NCBI GenBank assembly: GCA_017474765.1
Contig: JAFVGW010000054.1
Location: forward strand, 1 to 64,000
Length of the DNA stretch: 64,000 nt
Source: Salinivirgaceae bacterium
Lineage (GTDB): Bacteria; Bacteroidota; Bacteroidia; Bacteroidales; SZUA-534
Direction of reading: 5' to 3'
This document shows positions 60,101-64,000 of the stretch, piece by piece. Below the pieces are notes generated by a model. It saw only the letters and a list, made by a program, of their open reading frames with translations. It had not been told where the DNA came from and did no database searches. Numbering within the stretch: the first letter of the stretch is position 1; each line of letters starts with the position of its first letter. The position numbers were made by a program, and so were the translations under genes.

Positions 60101-61249
60101 TTATATTTCCATATCGTTTTCTTCGTTCATCAGTTTTTTCAAATCCTCAATGTCGGGCAGAATGTGCTGCATATTTTCGGGCATATCGGCAATTGTCTTG
60201 TAAGTGGTCACTCCCATAGGTTTGTTATAATCCCTGATAGCATATTCGGCGTACGCCTGATTAGCACTTTTGCACAAGACAATGCCAATTGACGGATTCT
60301 CGTGTGGTTTTCGTATCTTATCGTCAAGCACTTGCAGATAAGCGTTGAGTTGACCAAGGTAGGCAGGCTTGAATTTTCCAACTTTCAGTTCAACTGCAAC
60401 CAAAGCGTTCAGTTCGCGATTGAAGAACAAAAGGTCGCTCCACATCTCCTCACCGTAGATTTCAAGGTGATACTGATTGCCAACAAATGCAAAATCACGG
60501 CCAAGAGTCATAATAAAACGCTTGATATTTTGAATGATACGCTGTTCGACCAATCGTTCATCAACATCCTTTTCTTGAGCATCAATATCCTCAACATTTA
60601 TATAATCAAGCAGGTACTCATCTTTGAACATTCTAATGGCCTTCATTGCCGATTTGGTGTTGGGAATTGTCTGCGCAAAATTGTTCGGCGCAGAGTGTTC
60701 AGGTTGCGGAATGCCCGCTTTTAAAATGTTCCTTAATGTGTACTTATCCCATTGGTGCACAACCGCTTCGTGAATGCAGAATAACACTTCGTCTATGTTT
60801 TTGGTTTTGTGCAATATTTCCATATGGTGAGAGAAACTGATTCCTAGAAATTCGTCACGGTTAATTTCGCTCGCCGTCGGTGACCATTTTGCCAAAGAGA
60901 ACGTATCGCACACAACTACAGACATTTCGGTTGTGGCATTCAAATTGCTCGCCATTGGCGAGCAATTTAGGTATTGACTCCAATATTCAGCAAACAAGCG
61001 CATATTTCGGATATTCTGTCCAGAGAAACCTCGTAGGCCAGGAAGTTCCAAATGCAATTGTTGGCTAATGTCATCAATCGCCCCAGTTCCCCAAGTCCCC
61101 TTGCGCGAGTTTGCCGATACATACAAACCTACACCAAAATAAAGCGACAATTGTGTGCCACTAATCATCTTTACCGCCCTGCTTTGGCTCTGTAATATTG
61201 CCTGTTTAATGGTTTGAACGGCTGATTTTAATTCGGGTTCGTTATTCAT
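60101..61249 (-). CDS. YhcG/DUF1016 family nuclease
   Basis: 382 residues. N-terminal DUF1016-N helical region (LYFGVGLYVSANSRKGTWGT, FSGQNIRNMRLFAEYW) and a C-terminal PD-(D/E)XK nuclease core (YHLEIYGEEMWSDLLFFNRE, LVAVELKVGKFKPAYLGQLN: D, ExK). YhcG-type proteins are associated with restriction-modification and mobile DNA. It sits between GH2 and GH97, 34 bases past the GH2 start, with no regulatory link to glycan use. Confidence 0.9.
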   Translation of the reverse strand: MNNEPELKSAVQTIKQAILQSQSRAVKMISGTQLSLYFGVGLYVSANSRKGTWGTGAIDDISQQLHLELPGLRGFSGQNIRNMRLFAEYWSQYLNCSPMASNLNATTEMSVVVCDTFSLAKWSPTASEINRDEFLGISFSHHMEILHKTKNIDEVLFCIHEAVVHQWDKYTLRNILKAGIPQPEHSAPNNFAQTIPNTKSAMKAIRMFKDEYLLDYINVEDIDAQEKDVDERLVEQRIIQNIKRFIMTLGRDFAFVGNQYHLEIYGEEMWSDLLFFNRELNALVAVELKVGKFKPAYLGQLNAYLQVLDDKIRKPHENPSIGIVLCKSANQAYAEYAIRDYNKPMGVTTYKTIADMPENMQHILPDIEDLKKLMNEENDMEI

Positions 61250-61442
61250 AGTTATTGAATTGTTCGTGTATCATAGTGGTGTGACGGAATTTCCAACATA
61301 CAGAAATTTGTATTTAGTTATCGTCATTTTCGTATGTGGTACTTTTCAATTATCATTTTCCGTGTAATTTCAATCCATACAAATTTAATGATAACTACCG
61401 AATACGAAAAAATTAGTTTAATTTATTGATAACGAAGACAAA

Positions 61443-61473
61443 AACGGCACAAGCATCCTTTGCTTGTGCCGTT
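61443..61473 (-). terminator. Terminator after the GH97 gene
   Basis: Perfect 13-base arms AACGGCACAAGCA and TGCTTGTGCCGTT around a 5-base loop, followed on the minus strand by T residues. It lies 18 bases past the GH97 stop codon. Confidence 0.9.
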
Positions 61474-61490
61474 ATTCGTTGCATAGGCAA

Positions 61491-63437
61491 CTATTCGCAA
61501 ATCACCACGCCGCCATTGCACGGAATGGTAATCGCAACTTGCTGTTTCTTGTTAATCTTCAAAACTTTAACGCTGCCGTTCAGGTTGGCGTCGTCGCTGT
61601 AGAGTTTCACGGTTTTGTTGGCCTCGAGCATTGGCAGGTTCAGGTTGAGTTTCAGCGTTTCCTTCTGCGCGTTTATGCCCACAATGTACCATTTGTCGGC
61701 GTGGCGGCGCGCCAGAACAGCGTACTTGCCAGGATAGCCGTCAATGAACTTCACCTCATCCCAGGTTGTCGGCACCTGTTTCATAAAATCGACTGCCCAG
61801 GCGGGTGCGTCAGTCAGGTTGTTGGGCGCCATAGCAAAGTGATTCACAGCCGTTTGGAACATAACCGAAATGGCCAGCGCAAACACATCCGACGTGCGGC
61901 GCGTGTTGCCGTGCTGATTGTCGTAGGCGTAGTGTTTGTTGAGCGTGCTGCCGCCCCAGTCCATACTGCCCACCGTGTTGCGAATGAACGGGTGCAGAGT
62001 GGCGCAGAAAGCCTCGTTGTCGCACTCGTTTTGGCCGAAAGCCAGATTCTCGCTTGCGCGGACGGCCTCACAAGCCGCAAAGTTCGGGTACATACGTTCC
62101 CAGCCGCGCGGAAGCGTGCAGCCGTGGAAGATTACCAGCAGACCATAGTCGTTGGCGTCGGCCAGAATATCCTCGTAGAGTTGCATCATCGGCTGCTTGT
62201 CGCTGCCAAAGAAATCAACCTTAATTCCGCGAATACCAATGCTTTGCATCCATTTCATCTCGGCGCGGCGGGTGATTATGTTGTCCATAATTCCGCGCGG
62301 ACTCTGCGGCGCGTCGTTCCAGTAGCCGTTCGAGTTGTACCACAAGTAGATAGCCACGTTTTTCTGCTTTCCGTAGTCGGCCAGTTCCTTGATTTTGTCG
62401 CGGCCGATTTGTGTGTCCCAAAGCGCGTCAATCAGCACCGACTCGAAGCCCATTGCGGCCGAAAAATCGATATACTTCTTCTGCACATCGAAGTTGGTGT
62501 TGCCGTCCATTCCGATAATCCACGACCACGAGCCGCGTCCGTACTTGTATTCCTGCGACGCCTCGTAGAGCGGCTTCACGTAGTCGAATGCCACCGTTGT
62601 CTCAACAATCGGCGCCAGCGTTTTGCCCAAAGTGATTGTGCGCCAAGGCGTTGACGACGGCAGAGTCATTCCAGGTGTCGAAGAGCCCAAGCCGTTCATC
62701 TCGCCCTCTTGCGGAAGGCCGATAGTGTAGAGCCCGCCGTTGCCGCCCATCAGTCGGCCACCGAAGTAGCGGCCGTTCACGCCAGTTTCCGAAATCAGAA
62801 TCCAGCCCTTGTCGGCGTTCTTGAACAGGCACGGGAAGGTGTAGCCTTGTCCCCAGCCGTTCTTTCCAAGTGCGTCATCTGCAGTGTAATGCGTCTCGTA
62901 CGAAGGTGTTGTGCGCGCGAAACCGCCCATCGGGGTGGCCTGCGGGCAAAGGAAAGTGGTGGCGCCGTCGGGCAAACGGAAGCCCGAAGCCTCTTCTTTG
63001 ACCACACAGCAGAACGTAGGACGCTGAGCCATAAGGTTATAGCGGAACACTACATCGCGGTTCGACACGTAGAACTCGACGCTGTAAACGTTTTTGCTGC
63101 CCTTGGCGAAGGTGAAAATGCCGCCGTTGGCTTCAACGTCAATCTTGCTCTGCTTCGAGTTGCGCAGTGTGTAACTGTCGGTGTATTTCAGGTCTTCTTT
63201 GCTGTCGGTCAGCGACATACCGTTGGTGTAGTCGCCCAAATCGAGCACCAAACCCAGCGGCGACTGCTCAAGAAACACCTCGCCGTTCAGTTTCACCGAG
63301 TACGACGGCTTGCCATCAGCATCCGATACGGTTACAATTATTTGTCCATCAGGACTTTTAATCTCTTTCTCTGTTGATTGCGCGCCCAGGAATCCGCACG
63401 CCAAAACCAGACTTAATAAAACTTTCTTCATTTGCAT
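61491..63437 (-). CDS. GH97 alpha-glycosidase
   Basis: 648 residues. Signal peptide MKKVLLSLVLACGFLGAQS (ATG at 63437 or 63431). The N-terminal beta-sandwich (SPDGQIIVTVSDADGKPSYS) leads into the barrel with KYGRGSWSWIIGMDGNTNFD, YIDFSAAMGFESVLIDALWD, IRGIKVDFFGSDKQPMM, IFHGCTLPRGWERMYPNFAA and RNTVGSMDWGGS. GH97 splits into inverting alpha-glucosidases (SusB) and retaining alpha-galactosidases. The Asp in KVDFFGSD suggests the retaining group, tentatively. Last glycan enzyme of the cluster. Confidence 0.92.
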   Translation of the reverse strand: MQMKKVLLSLVLACGFLGAQSTEKEIKSPDGQIIVTVSDADGKPSYSVKLNGEVFLEQSPLGLVLDLGDYTNGMSLTDSKEDLKYTDSYTLRNSKQSKIDVEANGGIFTFAKGSKNVYSVEFYVSNRDVVFRYNLMAQRPTFCCVVKEEASGFRLPDGATTFLCPQATPMGGFARTTPSYETHYTADDALGKNGWGQGYTFPCLFKNADKGWILISETGVNGRYFGGRLMGGNGGLYTIGLPQEGEMNGLGSSTPGMTLPSSTPWRTITLGKTLAPIVETTVAFDYVKPLYEASQEYKYGRGSWSWIIGMDGNTNFDVQKKYIDFSAAMGFESVLIDALWDTQIGRDKIKELADYGKQKNVAIYLWYNSNGYWNDAPQSPRGIMDNIITRRAEMKWMQSIGIRGIKVDFFGSDKQPMMQLYEDILADANDYGLLVIFHGCTLPRGWERMYPNFAACEAVRASENLAFGQNECDNEAFCATLHPFIRNTVGSMDWGGSTLNKHYAYDNQHGNTRRTSDVFALAISVMFQTAVNHFAMAPNNLTDAPAWAVDFMKQVPTTWDEVKFIDGYPGKYAVLARRHADKWYIVGINAQKETLKLNLNLPMLEANKTVKLYSDDANLNGSVKVLKINKKQQVAITIPCNGGVVICE

Positions 63438-63499
63438 TGTGTTGATTACGTGTTGTTTATAAATAGTATTAATAGTTTCCCATCATCGATTTGTTAACA

Positions 63500-63507
63500 C
63501 AAATGTA
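63500..63507 (-). promoter_or_regulatory. Promoter -7 element of GH97
   Basis: The minus strand reads TACATTTG (63507-63500), a TAnnTTTG match, about 63 bases before the start codon. Confidence 0.5.
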
Positions 63508-63565
63508 ATCAAAATTTTTATAAAAAGTAAAAAATACTTTTATTATTTCCTGCAAAATATTGGCC

Positions 63566-63593
63566 AAAAAGGTGGTAAGGTTACCACCTTTTT
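63566..63593 (-). terminator. Palindromic terminator after the edge gene
   Basis: AAAAAGGTGGTAA, two bases, TTACCACCTTTTT: a perfect 13-base stem flanked by A and T runs. It lies 57 bases past the stop codon of the minus-strand gene at 63650. Confidence 0.75.
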
Positions 63594-63649
63594 GAGTGGT
63601 AAATGTGATTTTATGGGGAACGCGGTAATCTGCAATTAAGTTTTGGCAA

Positions 63650-64000
63650 CTACTTCACCTTCACGCCCATTACGCGGAAATCACCATCAATGTAGTCGAA
63701 CCCTTCAATATTTGTTGGTAATGACTCAAATGTGACTTTGACTGACGTATTTTGCTTTCTATCAATAGAATTATCGAACCCAATAGAAGAATAAATAGCC
63801 TTGCATACACTGCTATCGCTACAATGCAGTGCTGTCCTAGAACTAATGCTAAATTTGCGTGATATGGGGACGAGTGACAATACCGTCGAGTCTGAATACA
63901 CGTCTATTTTGCTGATTATTAAACCATTGATATTGCTTTCAATTGCGGGGTGATTTATTATGGTAACGTCATTGTATTGTTCAATTTGTGGTTTTGCACT
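63650..64000 (-). CDS. Hypothetical protein, partial at the window edge
   Basis: The frame stays open from 64000 to the stop at 63650, giving about 116 visible residues. The true start lies outside the window, so the internal GTG at 63901 should not be used. Visible parts are QIEQYNDVTIINHPAIESNI, ISKIDVYSDSTVLSL and FDYIDGDFRVMGVKVK. A secreted or lipoprotein origin is possible but cannot be shown. Family unknown. Confidence 0.6.
   Translation of the reverse strand, partial: SAKPQIEQYNDVTIINHPAIESNINGLIISKIDVYSDSTVLSLVPISRKFSISSRTALHCSDSSVCKAIYSSIGFDNSIDRKQNTSVKVTFESLPTNIEGFDYIDGDFRVMGVKVK

Noticed and set aside
61464..63377. Plus-strand frame of 396 codons opposite GH97
   Set aside because: Shadow of the GH97 gene. 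No motif, and a terminator for GH97 lies at its start.

Overview
The window is a 64 kb stretch of a Bacteroidota chromosome, most likely Bacteroidales and gut- or rumen-like. The evidence is: promoters of the TTTG/TAnnTTTG type (an exact TTTG-N19-TACTTTTG precedes rpsF), type IX secretion tails (PNP...GIYFMRI), a PorZ homologue, a TonB-dependent receptor with a carboxypeptidase-like N-terminal domain, SusB-type GH97, GH95 and GH2 enzymes with lipoprotein signals, and multi-copy DUF4143 ATPases. No rRNA, plasmid or complete phage is present. There is one tRNA (Asp).

Layout. 1-1.5 kb: left end of an insertion sequence that cuts an SpvB/RHS-like secreted protein gene, preceded in the same operon by a small type IX cargo protein. 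1.55-1.70 kb: a structured RNA ending in an intrinsic terminator just before that operon. 1.9-3.0 kb: rpsF-rpsR-rplI. 3.2-9.3 kb: TonB receptor, YjbQ, RDD membrane protein, tRNA-Asp and a sigma / anti-sigma-like / lipoprotein operon. 9.4-17.6 kb: a 2084-residue BspA-like leucine-rich surface protein, translationally coupled to a FecCD permease and followed by its ATPase. 17.8-24.1 kb: housekeeping genes (thiL, gpsA, pgi, a Nudix hydrolase, a CobW GTPase).

24.4-37.4 kb is an accessory island full of gene remnants and repeats. It holds a PLD-like protein, a WYL regulator, a DEDDh exonuclease, a DUF4143 ATPase bounded by 62-bp direct repeats, and a PD-(D/E)XK nuclease with a small acidic partner. 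Next comes a probable operon of a MoxR AAA+ ATPase, an SprT-like zinc protease, a VWA protein and three proteins sharing an undescribed repeat centred on AINSVP. This last locus is the best candidate for a new system.

37.4-49.9 kb: envelope genes (MltF-like transglycosylase, two GT2 glycosyltransferases, ManA, RecO, PorZ, YidD, a Gfo/Idh-like protein, a polyprenyl-phosphate sugar transferase), then rsmG and an ECF sigma factor. 50-52.7 kb: a CAP plus OmpA-like envelope protein and a small protein. 52.8-64 kb: a glycan-degrading cluster (GH95, GH2, GH97) interrupted by an AlbA_2/RecG-like regulator lying between 83-bp repeats of a split gene, and by a YhcG/DUF1016 nuclease. The final minus-strand gene runs off the edge.

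All family names are assigned by reading motifs. No database search was possible, so residue positions are approximate.
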